The notes beneath the pieces were generated by a model. That model worked only from the letters and a program-made list of their open reading frames with translations. It had not been told where the DNA came from and ran no database searches. DNA of 64,000 bases from the NCBI GenBank assembly GCA_902494195.1, contig CABUSH010000001.1, positions 1-64,000 on the forward strand, read 5' to 3'. The stretch's first letter is position 1. Each line of letters begins with the position of its first letter. The stretch is from an uncultured Collinsella sp. (GTDB lineage: Bacteria; Actinomycetota; Coriobacteriia; Coriobacteriales; Coriobacteriaceae). Made by a program: the position numbers and the translations under genes. Positions 48,616 to 57,410 of the stretch are shown piece by piece.

Positions 48616-50523
48616 CTAGAGCTCCTTTTGCAGATAAAGGCCATGGTCATAAAATCCAAGATGGCGATAGTACTCGCGCGTGCCAATCGCGCTAATCACG
48701 TTGATACGCGCATAACCCGCATCCCGGGCAATCTCGCACGCACGCTCTACGAGCAAACGCCCCAACCCGTGATGTTGCGCCGCCTGGCCCTGATCGCCCA
48801 CGCGCGCCGCCATGCCATACACGTGCACCTCGCGAATCATCGCCTCGTCCGGCGTCGTCGGCAACTCGTCCGCATGTGCGGCAACAAACGAATGGTCGGG
48901 CAGCGACAACCGCAAAAAGCCCGCGATCTTGCCCCGCGGCGTCACCCACTGCAAAAAGCGCTCGTGAGTCACCGGCGTCTCGTACGCCACTTCCTCATCA
49001 AGAGAAAGCTCATCCAAGTCGGCACCCGCGGTACTGATCTCGCGATAGCGAATCTCGCGCACCACTGTGCCTTCTCCACGAGCCGCCAAGCGATTCTCGA
49101 CGAGCTGACGCAGGTTGGGCTTCTTGTTGCCCACCATGATGTCATCGGAGCTAAAGTCGCGGATCATGCGACTGATGCGGCAGAACGCCGGCGTCACCAC
49201 GATGTCATCGGCCAGTACATCGAGCAGCTCCTCCTCGGTATAGGGACGCCACTTGCCACGCTCATAGCAGCCCACCAGACGCGAGCCCTCGATGAGTGCA
49301 CACGGATAGACTTTGACCTCGTCGGGCATAAAGGCCCCCTCGGTCACAAAGCGCTCGTAGTCGCGCTTGTCCCCTTCGGGCGTGGCGCCCAGCAAGTTGA
49401 GCATAAAATGCGCGTGAATCTTAAAGCCAAACAGGCGCGCAAGCGAAAACGCCCGCTCGATCTGCGCCACCGAAATGCGCCGCTCGTTGATATCGAGCAG
49501 GTGCTGGTCGAGGCTCTGGATGCCCATCTGGATCTTGGTGCAGCCCAGGCGGCGGATAAGCGTGAGGGCCTTCGGCGTTACGGCATCGGGGCGCGTCTCG
49601 ATAACGAGTCCCACCACGCGATGCTTCGCCGTCTCGTTGATGCGCTGTTGACGTTCAAGCTCCTCCATCGTTGCCGTCTGCCACTCGGCGACTTCGCCCC
49701 ACGGCGTACCGGGGCCGTACAGACGACGCACCGCACGGTTGTAGCCGCCCACGGCAGCATCCACACGCCCCTGGTCGTCGGCAACGCCGGCAGCAAGCTC
49801 GACCTCGTCTGTCGCAATGCCGGCTGCCCGATAGCGCTCGCGACGCTCCGCTACCACCGGCGGCAGGGCATCGGCGGGAGCGTCATCGAGCAGGCGCCCC
49901 GCCTCGGCACGACTGATGCCCGGACGCGCCAACATGGGGTTTGCCGCCACGCCGGCGACGGCATCGTCATTGAGCGCACGGAAAAGCTCCGACATAAACC
50001 ACGTCTGATACCCTTCCGGATAGTCGCTCCAGGTGCCACCGAGCACGATGAGCTCTATCTTATCGGTCGCATGCCCCATCTGCGAAAGCGCCGTCAAACG
50101 GGCGCTCACCTGCAGATATGGATCGAAGCAGTTTTGCTCTGCACGGGCGCACGCCGGCTCGGCGTGCAGATAGCTTTTGGGCATGCGCAGGTCGTTGGGG
50201 CAAAACAGGCAATCGCCCGAGCACGGCCACGGCTTGGTGATGACGGTAATGGTCGCTACGCCCGAAGCCGTGCGACGAGGCTTCATGCGTAGCACCTGCA
50301 GCAGTTGACGCTCTAGCTCGGCATCGACATTCCATACCGTCCAACGAGCCGGCTCCTCGCGCTTCACCCGCTGGTAAAACGGCAGCAGGCGACGCTTGGC
50401 CAGATCGCGCTTGTCGGCACCCTCACGGCGTGCCTCGGCATGTATCAGTTTGACGAGCGCTTTGTCGTCCACGGTCTCGCCGCGACGCAGGGCCTCGAGT
50501 ATGTTCAAGATAATCTGTTCCAT
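48616..50523 (-). CDS. elp3: Elp3-like tRNA uridine-34 modification enzyme
   Basis: A 635-residue protein with a radical SAM domain and C-terminal GNAT acetyltransferase domain, the Elp3 arrangement. The cluster motif is PCSGDCLFCPND (CX3CX2C). Further radical SAM barrel segments are GGTWSDYPEGYQTWF, ETRPDAVTPKALTLIRRLG and MGIQSLDQHLLDIN. The GNAT domain shows VYGMAARVGDQGQAAQHHG and GLGRLLVERACEIARDAGY. Elp3 attaches a carboxymethyl-type group to wobble uridine of tRNAs. The ATG at 50523 is preceded by a purine-poor AATGGGGAC. It is followed immediately by the SpeE-like gene. Confidence 0.92.
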   Translation of the reverse strand: MEQIILNILEALRRGETVDDKALVKLIHAEARREGADKRDLAKRRLLPFYQRVKREEPARWTVWNVDAELERQLLQVLRMKPRRTASGVATITVITKPWPCSGDCLFCPNDLRMPKSYLHAEPACARAEQNCFDPYLQVSARLTALSQMGHATDKIELIVLGGTWSDYPEGYQTWFMSELFRALNDDAVAGVAANPMLARPGISRAEAGRLLDDAPADALPPVVAERRERYRAAGIATDEVELAAGVADDQGRVDAAVGGYNRAVRRLYGPGTPWGEVAEWQTATMEELERQQRINETAKHRVVGLVIETRPDAVTPKALTLIRRLGCTKIQMGIQSLDQHLLDINERRISVAQIERAFSLARLFGFKIHAHFMLNLLGATPEGDKRDYERFVTEGAFMPDEVKVYPCALIEGSRLVGCYERGKWRPYTEEELLDVLADDIVVTPAFCRISRMIRDFSSDDIMVGNKKPNLRQLVENRLAARGEGTVVREIRYREISTAGADLDELSLDEEVAYETPVTHERFLQWVTPRGKIAGFLRLSLPDHSFVAAHADELPTTPDEAMIREVHVYGMAARVGDQGQAAQHHGLGRLLVERACEIARDAGYARINVISAIGTREYYRHLGFYDHGLYLQKEL

Positions 50524-50541
50524 GTCCCCATTGTAAAGGCA

Positions 50542-50575
50542 AAGGCGCCGGAGCCGATCTCGGCTTCGGCGCCTT
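50542..50575 (-). terminator. Terminator of the XRE-DUF4097 operon
   Basis: AAGGCGCCG(A/G)AGCC pairs with GGCT(C/T)CGGCGCCTT around a five-base loop; on the minus strand TTGCCTTT follows. It lies about 45 bases after the DUF4097 gene and just upstream of elp3. Confidence 0.82.
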
Positions 50576-50620
50576 CATCAAAGAGCATGCCTATATGTAC
50601 CGATCTCCGAAAACCGCATG

Positions 50621-51523
50621 TCACTCCGGATCAAACGACATGTCGCCCGAACCGACCTCGAAACGATACGTAGCAGACTTATCGCCGTTGTCGAATTCAA
50701 GATTCAATATGGTCTCGCCATCGTAGCCAAGCGGAAGGAAATCGCTCTCGAAGTCACCGCTGCCCACGGTGAGGCTCGCCTTAAAGCCCGTAGAGTTCGG
50801 AACCGTCATCTCCACATCGCCCGAGTCCACGCTTACGTCCATCGACTTCGCGGGGGCCTGGTAGAGCTCGAACGTCACATCGCCCGAACCGACCTCAGCA
50901 CTGAGCGCATCAGTCACGCTGCCCGCAAACTCTACATCTCCCGCACCCAGGAAAAGGTCGAAACCATCACAGGTGACACCGGCAATCTGCAGATCACCCG
51001 AGCCCACGTGCGCGTTGACTCCCTTCAGATGTTCGGCAACACGGCGCGGCAGCTCGACCGTAACTGAGCGATCGATTGCCTTACCGTCATCACTTCCAAA
51101 CTGGGAAACCTTGAGCGTCGAGTCCTCGACGGATGCGATGTTCTGCGTCGCGGCCTTGGAGGCATCCATACCATTGGCAACGCGTCCCCGCTCGATAACG
51201 CGAGCCTTGTTACCATCAATAACCTTGACGTCCACCGTAGCCGCATCGATATCGAAATCGAGGTAGCGAAACTCATCGGCATCAAAGGTCGTACACGAAA
51301 GCTGCTGAGGCCGAGCGGAATAGTTACCGCCATCGTTCATAAAATCGTCGTCATCAACCACATCGTCCATACCGGACAAGCCGGGTATAACATCGTCGAG
51401 ATCCCACGGGCCATCAAAATGAATCAAAGTCCGCGAAACGCCAAAAACAAGCCCGATAATCAGTACAAACGCTCCGATGCCGACGCCCAGGCGCAGCTTG
51501 GATTCATGCGAAAGCTTCATCAT
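50621..51523 (-). CDS. Membrane-anchored DUF4097 protein
   Basis: A 300-residue protein with one N-terminal membrane helix (GVGIGAFVLIIGLVFG), an acidic linker (DDVVDDDDF) and a DUF4097-type beta-solenoid outside the membrane. The solenoid is marked by repeated turns HVGSGDLQ, FLGAGDVEF, EVGSGDVTF, SVDSGDVEM, TVGSGDFES and EVGSGDMSF at intervals of about 20-30 residues. DUF4097 proteins are often encoded beside sensors or regulators and are thought to be surface or adhesin-like, with function unproven. It overlaps the upstream XRE gene by four bases (ATGA), so the two form an operon. Confidence 0.87.
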   Translation of the reverse strand: MMKLSHESKLRLGVGIGAFVLIIGLVFGVSRTLIHFDGPWDLDDVIPGLSGMDDVVDDDDFMNDGGNYSARPQQLSCTTFDADEFRYLDFDIDAATVDVKVIDGNKARVIERGRVANGMDASKAATQNIASVEDSTLKVSQFGSDDGKAIDRSVTVELPRRVAEHLKGVNAHVGSGDLQIAGVTCDGFDLFLGAGDVEFAGSVTDALSAEVGSGDVTFELYQAPAKSMDVSVDSGDVEMTVPNSTGFKASLTVGSGDFESDFLPLGYDGETILNLEFDNGDKSATYRFEVGSGDMSFDPE

Positions 51524-52242
51524 TCGTCACCTTCTTTGGCACATGGCTCAGCGGTGGCCGCGGTAGCCACGTCAGCATCAGGTTCCGCAGAAGTATCCTT
51601 CCCCTGGGCCCTGACCGCCGCCGGCGCCGGACCAACCTGAATATCCCCGCGTGCCCAATCACCATCGAGCGCACGCGCCACCCAGTGATAGATGGGAATC
51701 GTAAAGAAGATCAGTGCGGCAAAGGGGCCGGCACCAAACAGGAACATCAGCAAAAAGAACAGTAGCCAGCACACGGCCCAATACGGGAACGACTGGAACG
51801 GGCCCTTCACCGGAGTCGAGCCAACCGCGGTGCCACTCGTCGCCTGCGCCGTAGCGGCATTAGCGGCCTGTGCACTCCAGCTTGCCGCTTGCGCCGCCTT
51901 GGCGGCGGCGTCACTCGCCTGTGTTGCCGCCTCGGTAGCTCGTGCCGCCGCCTCATGGGTGCGTGCGCGCTCTGCCGCCTCGGCCTCGCGCTGACGAGCG
52001 CGGTCCTCGTTCTCAAACTCGATATCGTCCTCGATCTCGTCGCTCGGATTGAGCAGCTCGTCCAGGCTCACACCATAGAGTTTGGCGAGCGAGATCAGGT
52101 TCTCGGTATCGGGCGAGCTCTCCGCGCGCTCCCATTTACTGACCGCCTGGCGCGACAGTCCCAGCTTTCGTGCCAGCCCTTCTTGACTAAAGCCTTTGCT
52201 GCGGCGAAGGTCGGCGAGCCGCTGCGCAGTTTCTACATTCAT
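51520..52242 (-). CDS. XRE-family regulator with C-terminal membrane segment
   Basis: A 240-residue protein. The N-terminal helix-turn-helix (MNVETAQRLADLRRSKGFSQ, then LARKLGLSRQAVSKWER) is a classical Cro/CI-type DNA-binding domain. A long Ala-rich, coiled-coil-like segment follows (about residues 85-150), then two hydrophobic helices around residues 160-200 and a polar tail. It is probably a membrane-tethered regulator acting on its own operon with the DUF4097 protein. AGGAGGAACC before the ATG at 52242 fixes the start; in-frame upstream codons lack support. Such XRE-DUF4097 pairs recur in Firmicutes and Actinobacteria. Confidence 0.85.
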   Translation of the reverse strand: MNVETAQRLADLRRSKGFSQEGLARKLGLSRQAVSKWERAESSPDTENLISLAKLYGVSLDELLNPSDEIEDDIEFENEDRARQREAEAAERARTHEAAARATEAATQASDAAAKAAQAASWSAQAANAATAQATSGTAVGSTPVKGPFQSFPYWAVCWLLFFLLMFLFGAGPFAALIFFTIPIYHWVARALDGDWARGDIQVGPAPAAVRAQGKDTSAEPDADVATAATAEPCAKEGDE

Positions 52243-52509
52243 GGTTCCTCCTATGTGATGCCAGCCGTACCGCCGGACCGCTTTTGTTCTTAAGGCGCCT
52301 TGCACAGTTAAAAATCTATCCGCCACCGCCAAAAGCATGCCACCTATTCTAGTGAGATTTTTGACAACCGGCGGTTGCGGGCGCATATGAGCTGCGGAAA
52401 TGTGTCCAAACAAAGCAATGACCCGTAGCTTGGTTGTCCCCGTTGCGGCGTTAACGGTAGTATGGTCGTACTGTTTATTCCGCACCGCCAACGGAGGGAG
52501 TTCCGCGCC

Positions 52510-53382
52510 GTGAACCGCGATTTCGCCTCATCGCTCATCCAGCTCAACAACACGTTCTATCGCGAGCACTCCGCTTCCTTTTCCGATACGCGCCAGGCCC
52601 CGTGGCCCGGCTGGGTACGCACCATGGATATCGCGCTCGAACAGCTCGACGTCGCCACGATCGAGCATCCCGTCCGCGTCTTCGATCTTGCCTGTGGCAA
52701 TATGCGATTCGAGAACTTTGCCGCCGGCGGCGCACTTGCCGCCAAGGGCGTCGATGGCGCAAACCCCTCGGCAGATGCCAGCTGCCCGTTTGAGTTCTAT
52801 GGTGTCGACTCGTGCCAAGACCTGGCCATCGATGCACATGGCCACGCGCTGCGCATTCCCAACCTGCACTTCCAGGAACTCGACGTGCTCGACGCCCTTA
52901 TGAAGCTCAACCCCGCCGAGACGCCCGACGTGCTTTTCGACGCCCCGCTCGCCGACATCTCGGTCTGCTTTGGCTTTATGCACCATGTGCCGTCGTGCGA
53001 GTACCGTGTACGCGTGCTCGACGCCCTGGTGCGCCAGACGCGCCCGGGCGGCATCATCGCCATCAGCTTTTGGGAGTTTATGAACGACGAGCGCATGGCG
53101 CGCAAGGCTGTTCGCGCCGAAGCCCGCGCCGAGCTCACCCCGCCGTTTGAGGGTTACGATTCCGCACAGTTTGAAGCCGGCGACCACCTCATCGGCTGGC
53201 AAAACGACCGCCACGCCTACCGCTATTGCCATCACTTTGACGATCAGCAGATCACCGACCTGGTGCGCGGCGTCCGTACGTTCTACAAGAGCGGCGAGGT
53301 CCCCGTGCGCGAGCTTGAGCGCTTCCATGCCGACGGTCGTAGCGGCGAGCTCAACCGCTATGTGATTCTCAAGCGCCTGTAG
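52510..53382 (+). CDS. Class I SAM-dependent methyltransferase
   Basis: A 290-residue methyltransferase of unknown substrate. SAM-binding motif I is VFDLACGNMRFE, with FYGVDSCQ for motif II, DISVCFGFMHHVPS for motif IV and RPGGIIAISFW for motif VI. The start is GTG at 52510 with GGAGGGAG upstream; the open frame extends further upstream without a good site. It stands 117 bases before the TrmB-like gene on the same strand and may be cotranscribed with it. Confidence 0.8.
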   Translation: MNRDFASSLIQLNNTFYREHSASFSDTRQAPWPGWVRTMDIALEQLDVATIEHPVRVFDLACGNMRFENFAAGGALAAKGVDGANPSADASCPFEFYGVDSCQDLAIDAHGHALRIPNLHFQELDVLDALMKLNPAETPDVLFDAPLADISVCFGFMHHVPSCEYRVRVLDALVRQTRPGGIIAISFWEFMNDERMARKAVRAEARAELTPPFEGYDSAQFEAGDHLIGWQNDRHAYRYCHHFDDQQITDLVRGVRTFYKSGEVPVRELERFHADGRSGELNRYVILKRL

Positions 53383-53499
53383 GCACCGACGACTCGCCGC
53401 CGAGCCGCACCACATCTTTCGGGCAATCTATGCCCGCCCTTTTCAACCCATTGACGGAACGCGCGGCCATGCGTTTCGCATTTATGACCAAGGAGCCTC

Positions 53500-54339
53500 A
53501 TGGGAGCCGTCCACGTTCGCACGCCTAAGAACTTTGTGCTCGAGGAGCGCCTGGAGCGCTACGCCGATGCGATCGAGACGAACCCCGAGGCTTATGCCGG
53601 AGATTGGCGCGAGGCTTGTGCGCCAGCTGGCAGCAAGCCCTTCGAACACCTTCACCTGGATCTTGGCTGTGGCAAGGGAACGTACCTTGTAGAGCGCGCG
53701 GGCCACGAGCCAAACACCCTCTTTATCGGCATGGACCAGGAGCCCATCTGCATTGCCTATGCCGCGCAGAAAATCTGCGAGCAGGAGCTATCCAACGCAC
53801 TCGTCCTGCCCCGAGGCGCCGCATCGCTGCCACAGCTATTTGCCGCAGGCGAGCTCGATGCCATCACCATCAACTTTCCCACGCCGCAGCCCAAGGCCAA
53901 GTACGCCAAAAAACGACTCGTCCATGTCGACCATTTGATGCTCTACCGCCCGCTCTTTGCAGCCAACGCCACCGTCACGCTGCGCACCGACAGCAAACCA
54001 TTGCGCGATTACGCCCTGGGACAGTTTGCCGCGGCCGGCTACGACACGCTTTGGGTAAGTGACGACGTACGCCGCGACCATCCCGAGCATCCCGAGACCG
54101 AGTACGAGCGCCGCACGCGCGAGATGGGTGCCGCCGTCTATGGCATTCGCGCCACACCTGGAGCGCAGCCCAGCGATGAACAGCTCGCGGCGGGCCGCGC
54201 GCAGGAGCAAAGCCTTGCCTGCTACCTGCCCGAAAACCTCGATGCGCTCACCTATGTACCTCTGGGCATGGAAGAGGCCGTCGAGAACTTTAGAAACCGC
54301 GCCCGCAAAGGCAAGAAGCGCCTGCCGCAGGAGTCCTAG
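53500..54339 (+). CDS. trmB: TrmB-like tRNA (guanine-N7) methyltransferase
   Basis: A 279-residue SAM methyltransferase that matches TrmB: LHLDLGCGKGTYLVERA near residue 50, NTLFIGMDQEPICIAYAA and ITINFPTPQPKAKYAKKRL followed by HVDHLMLYRPLF. TrmB makes m7G at tRNA position 46. The usual FPDPWPK-type motif reads FPTPQPK here, so the Asp thought to be catalytic in E. coli TrmB is Thr and the Trp is Gln. An N-terminal extension of about 45 residues is present. AAGGAG lies before the ATG. Activity on tRNA should be regarded as likely but unproven. Confidence 0.8.
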   Translation: MGAVHVRTPKNFVLEERLERYADAIETNPEAYAGDWREACAPAGSKPFEHLHLDLGCGKGTYLVERAGHEPNTLFIGMDQEPICIAYAAQKICEQELSNALVLPRGAASLPQLFAAGELDAITINFPTPQPKAKYAKKRLVHVDHLMLYRPLFAANATVTLRTDSKPLRDYALGQFAAAGYDTLWVSDDVRRDHPEHPETEYERRTREMGAAVYGIRATPGAQPSDEQLAAGRAQEQSLACYLPENLDALTYVPLGMEEAVENFRNRARKGKKRLPQES

Positions 54340-54405
54340 GGGCTTCTGATGGTCGCGGCGTCGGCAAACAAGTGAAAATAGGCGTCAGCGAACGACCCTC
54401 AAACC

Positions 54406-54526
54406 TAAGTGAGTAGACTTTTTTGCAATAGCCAAGCACAACCCGCATAACGAAAACTAAAACCGCAGGTAGAGCTCTTGCGCAAAAGCCATGTGCTCGC
54501 GATATTGCAAAAAGTCTACTCACTTA
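54406..54526. repeat. Fold-back element with 24-25 base arms
   Basis: A 25-base arm at 54406-54430 (containing GTGAGTAGACTTTTTTGC) is complementary to a 24-base arm at 54503-54526 apart from one T in the central run. The 72-base loop has a further pairing AGCACA/TGTGCT near its ends. No frame inside looks like a gene. It sits between trmB and the Ski2-like helicase and resembles a miniature inverted-repeat element, although no target duplication is evident. Confidence 0.7.
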
Positions 54527-54649
54527 GCTGGCAACTGCACCAAACGGCTGGGCAGAACGCCCATTTCCTGCATTTTCTCGCGCGCTGGCACCCCGCGCCG
54601 CTGCTACGCCATAATAGTTGGCGGACAAACGGCGAGAGAAAGCAACCAC

Positions 54650-57331
54650 ATGGCACAGACCACGACAGATACCGCTGCCAGCACCGTTTCCGGTGCCGGG
54701 GCCGCCAGCTCATTCTCGGGCGGCACGGGAACCGAAGCCGAGTTTGGCTCGCTCGGCGCGCTCTCCCCCACCTGGTGGGAGCCCGAGGACGGCAGCGAGC
54801 CCGAGCCATGGCTCACGGCCGATCAAGCCTTCGAACGCTTCTTTGAATGGACGAGCGATCGCGGCATTGAGCTGTGGGACCACCAAGAAGAGGCCCTCAT
54901 GGACCTGGCTGCCGGCGATCACGTCATTTTAGGCACACCGACCGGATCGGGTAAATCGCTCGTCGCGCTGGGCATGCTCTTTATGGGCATGGCGCAGGGC
55001 AAGCGCTGCTATTACACGGCCCCCATCAAGGCCCTGGTCAGCGAGAAGTTTTTCGACCTTGTACAGGTGCTCGGCCGCGACAACGTCGGCATGATCACCG
55101 GCGATACGCACATCAACACCAAGGCGCCCGTCATCTGCTGCACGGCCGAAATCCTTGCCAACGATGCGCTGCGCGAGGGTGAGGACGCCGATGTGGGCTG
55201 CGTGGCCATGGACGAGTTCCACTACTTTGCCGACCCCGACCGCGGCTGGGCCTGGCAGGTGCCGCTGCTCACCCTGCCCCACACGCAATTCATGCTCATG
55301 AGCGCCACGCTCGGCGATGTCACCGCGATCGCCGCCTCGCTCGAGGAACACACCGGCGCTACCTGCGACCTAGTCGTCGACGCCCCGCGTCCCGTACCGC
55401 TGAGCTACGACTATGTGACGACCTCCCTCGAGGGCACCGTCGAGCTCGCGATGCGTCGCGGCGAGGCCCCGCTCTACATCGTGCACTTTAGCCAGGATGC
55501 CGCACTTGCGACGGCACAGTCACTCGCCAATTTTGGCATCGCCAGCAAGGAGCAGCGCGAGGCCATCAAGGAAGCGGCCAAGGGCACGAGCTTCTCGACG
55601 GCCTTTGGTAAGATTCTCAAGCGCCTGCTTGGATGCGGCGTCGGCGTGCACCATGCTGGCATGTTGCCGCGCTATCGCCTGCTGGTCGAGCGCTTGGCGC
55701 AGCAGGGTCTGCTGCCCGTCATCTGCGGCACCGATACGCTCGGCGTCGGCATCAACGTACCCATCCACACCGTGGTGCTCACCGCGCTCACCAAGTTCGA
55801 TGGCTACAAGATGCGTCGTCTGCGCGCCCGCGAGTTCCACCAGATTGCCGGTCGCGCCGGCCGCTCGGGCTTTGATACCGAGGGCATGGTGATTGCCGAG
55901 GCACCCGAGCACGAGATCGAGAATGCCAAGCTTATGGCCAAAGCGGGCGACGACCCCAAAAAGCTCCGTAAGATTAAAAAGAAAAAGGCCCCCGAGGGCT
56001 TTGTCACCTGGAACAAGCAGACCTTTGAGCGCCTGATCGAGACGCAGCCCGAGACGCTCAAGCCGCGCCTGCGCATCACACACTCCATGGTGATTAGCGT
56101 GGTCGAGCAGGGCGGCGATGCCCGAGCCCGCGTACACGACCTCATCGAGACGAGCTTGCAGACCCCCGAGGAAAAGGCCAAGCTCGAGGTTCGCGCCGAC
56201 GAAATCTTCGCCACGCTCATCGATTCCGGCGTCGTCGTTCGCACCGAGGTGCCGCCCGCACCCGACGCCCCGACTGACGCCGCACCAGACATCGACTATG
56301 CGCTGACGGTCGATCTGCCCGAGGACTTCGCGCTCGATCAGCCGCTCTCGCCGTTCTTGCTTGCCGCATTGGAGCTGCTCGATCCCGAGAGCGAGACCTA
56401 TACCATGGATCTAATCTCAATGGTCGAGGCAACGCTCGAGGATCCCAAGCAGGTGCTGCGCGCACAGGAGCGCGCCGCACGCGATCGCGCTATGGCCGAA
56501 ATGAAGGCCGACGGCATCGAGTATGAGGAGCGCTTGGAGCGCATTCAAGACGTCACGTACGAAAAGCCGCTCGAGGATTTGCTCGATGCCGCCTTTGACA
56601 AGTACTGCCAGGAAGTGCCCTGGGCAAACGACTACCAGCTCTCTCCCAAGAGCGTCCTGCGCGATATGCTGGAAAGCGCGAGCGATTTTAAGGGCTACAT
56701 TCAAAAGCTCGGCATCGCCCGCTCCGAGGGCATTTTGCTGCGCTACCTGGCAGAGGCTTACCGTTCGCTCGACCGCACCGTACCCATTGAGAAGCGCGAC
56801 GAGCGCCTGCGCGACATTATCTCGTGGCTGGGCTTTGTGGTGCGCTCGGTGGACTCGAGCCTGGTGGATGAGTGGGAGAACGCCGGCAACCCGGCAGCCC
56901 TCGATGCCGCACCGCCGCAGGGCATCGACGAAGTCGTGGCAGACCGCCGTGGCTGCACCCTGCTGGTGCGCAACGCGCTCTTCCGCCGCGTGACCCTTGC
57001 CGCCCGCGAGCATGTTCGCGACCTGGGCGAGCTCGACGACGACTGGGGCATGAGCGAGATCCGCTGGCAAAAAGCACTCGACGCTTACCACGAGCAGCAC
57101 GAGGAAATCCTCACCGACGGAGATGCCCGCAGCGCCGCGATGTTTTCCATTGACGAGTCCGACGAGAAGACCGCGCACGTATGGCACGTGCACCAGATCT
57201 TTGCCGACGAGGATGGCGACCACGATTTTGGCATCATGGGCGATGTCGATCTGGACGCCACGCAAGACGGCGGCGAGGTCATCTTCAAAAACTACCGCGT
57301 CGGCTTTATCGAGGACCTGCTCGAGGACTAG
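54650..57331 (+). CDS. Ski2-like DEAD/DEAH helicase with DUF3516
   Basis: An 893-residue SF2 helicase of the type common in Actinobacteria. Motifs: Walker A GTPTGSGKSLVA, motif II MDEFHYFADP, motif III LMSATLGDV, GVGVHHAGMLPRYR, TDTLGVGINVP and HQIAGRAGRSGFDTEG. The last 350 residues match the DUF3516 region typical of these proteins (APEGFVTWNKQTFERL, WLGFVVRSVDSSLVDEWE). Its relatives Ski2/Mtr4 unwind RNA for degradation; an RNA turnover role is likely but not shown. The ATG at 54650 has GAGAGAAAGC upstream. It is transcribed alone and ends at a terminator. Confidence 0.9.
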   Translation: MAQTTTDTAASTVSGAGAASSFSGGTGTEAEFGSLGALSPTWWEPEDGSEPEPWLTADQAFERFFEWTSDRGIELWDHQEEALMDLAAGDHVILGTPTGSGKSLVALGMLFMGMAQGKRCYYTAPIKALVSEKFFDLVQVLGRDNVGMITGDTHINTKAPVICCTAEILANDALREGEDADVGCVAMDEFHYFADPDRGWAWQVPLLTLPHTQFMLMSATLGDVTAIAASLEEHTGATCDLVVDAPRPVPLSYDYVTTSLEGTVELAMRRGEAPLYIVHFSQDAALATAQSLANFGIASKEQREAIKEAAKGTSFSTAFGKILKRLLGCGVGVHHAGMLPRYRLLVERLAQQGLLPVICGTDTLGVGINVPIHTVVLTALTKFDGYKMRRLRAREFHQIAGRAGRSGFDTEGMVIAEAPEHEIENAKLMAKAGDDPKKLRKIKKKKAPEGFVTWNKQTFERLIETQPETLKPRLRITHSMVISVVEQGGDARARVHDLIETSLQTPEEKAKLEVRADEIFATLIDSGVVVRTEVPPAPDAPTDAAPDIDYALTVDLPEDFALDQPLSPFLLAALELLDPESETYTMDLISMVEATLEDPKQVLRAQERAARDRAMAEMKADGIEYEERLERIQDVTYEKPLEDLLDAAFDKYCQEVPWANDYQLSPKSVLRDMLESASDFKGYIQKLGIARSEGILLRYLAEAYRSLDRTVPIEKRDERLRDIISWLGFVVRSVDSSLVDEWENAGNPAALDAAPPQGIDEVVADRRGCTLLVRNALFRRVTLAAREHVRDLGELDDDWGMSEIRWQKALDAYHEQHEEILTDGDARSAAMFSIDESDEKTAHVWHVHQIFADEDGDHDFGIMGDVDLDATQDGGEVIFKNYRVGFIEDLLED

Positions 57332-57354
57332 CCGAACGTACCGAAACGAAACGA

Positions 57355-57393
57355 AGCGGGGCCGTTGGCAATTTCGCCAGCGGCCCCGCTTTT
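57355..57393 (+). terminator. Terminator of the Ski2-like helicase gene
   Basis: AGCGGGGCCG(T)TGGC pairs with GCCAGCGGCCCCGCT around a short loop and ends in TTTT, about 25 bases after the helicase stop; the DUF2130 gene converges from the other side. Confidence 0.9.
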
Positions 57394-57410
57394 GCACTAT
57401 CCGCTATACC

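Noticed and set aside
48241..50292. 683-codon plus-strand frame opposite elp3
   Set aside because: Antisense to a full Elp3 with all motifs; product is Arg/His-rich with no recognisable domain.
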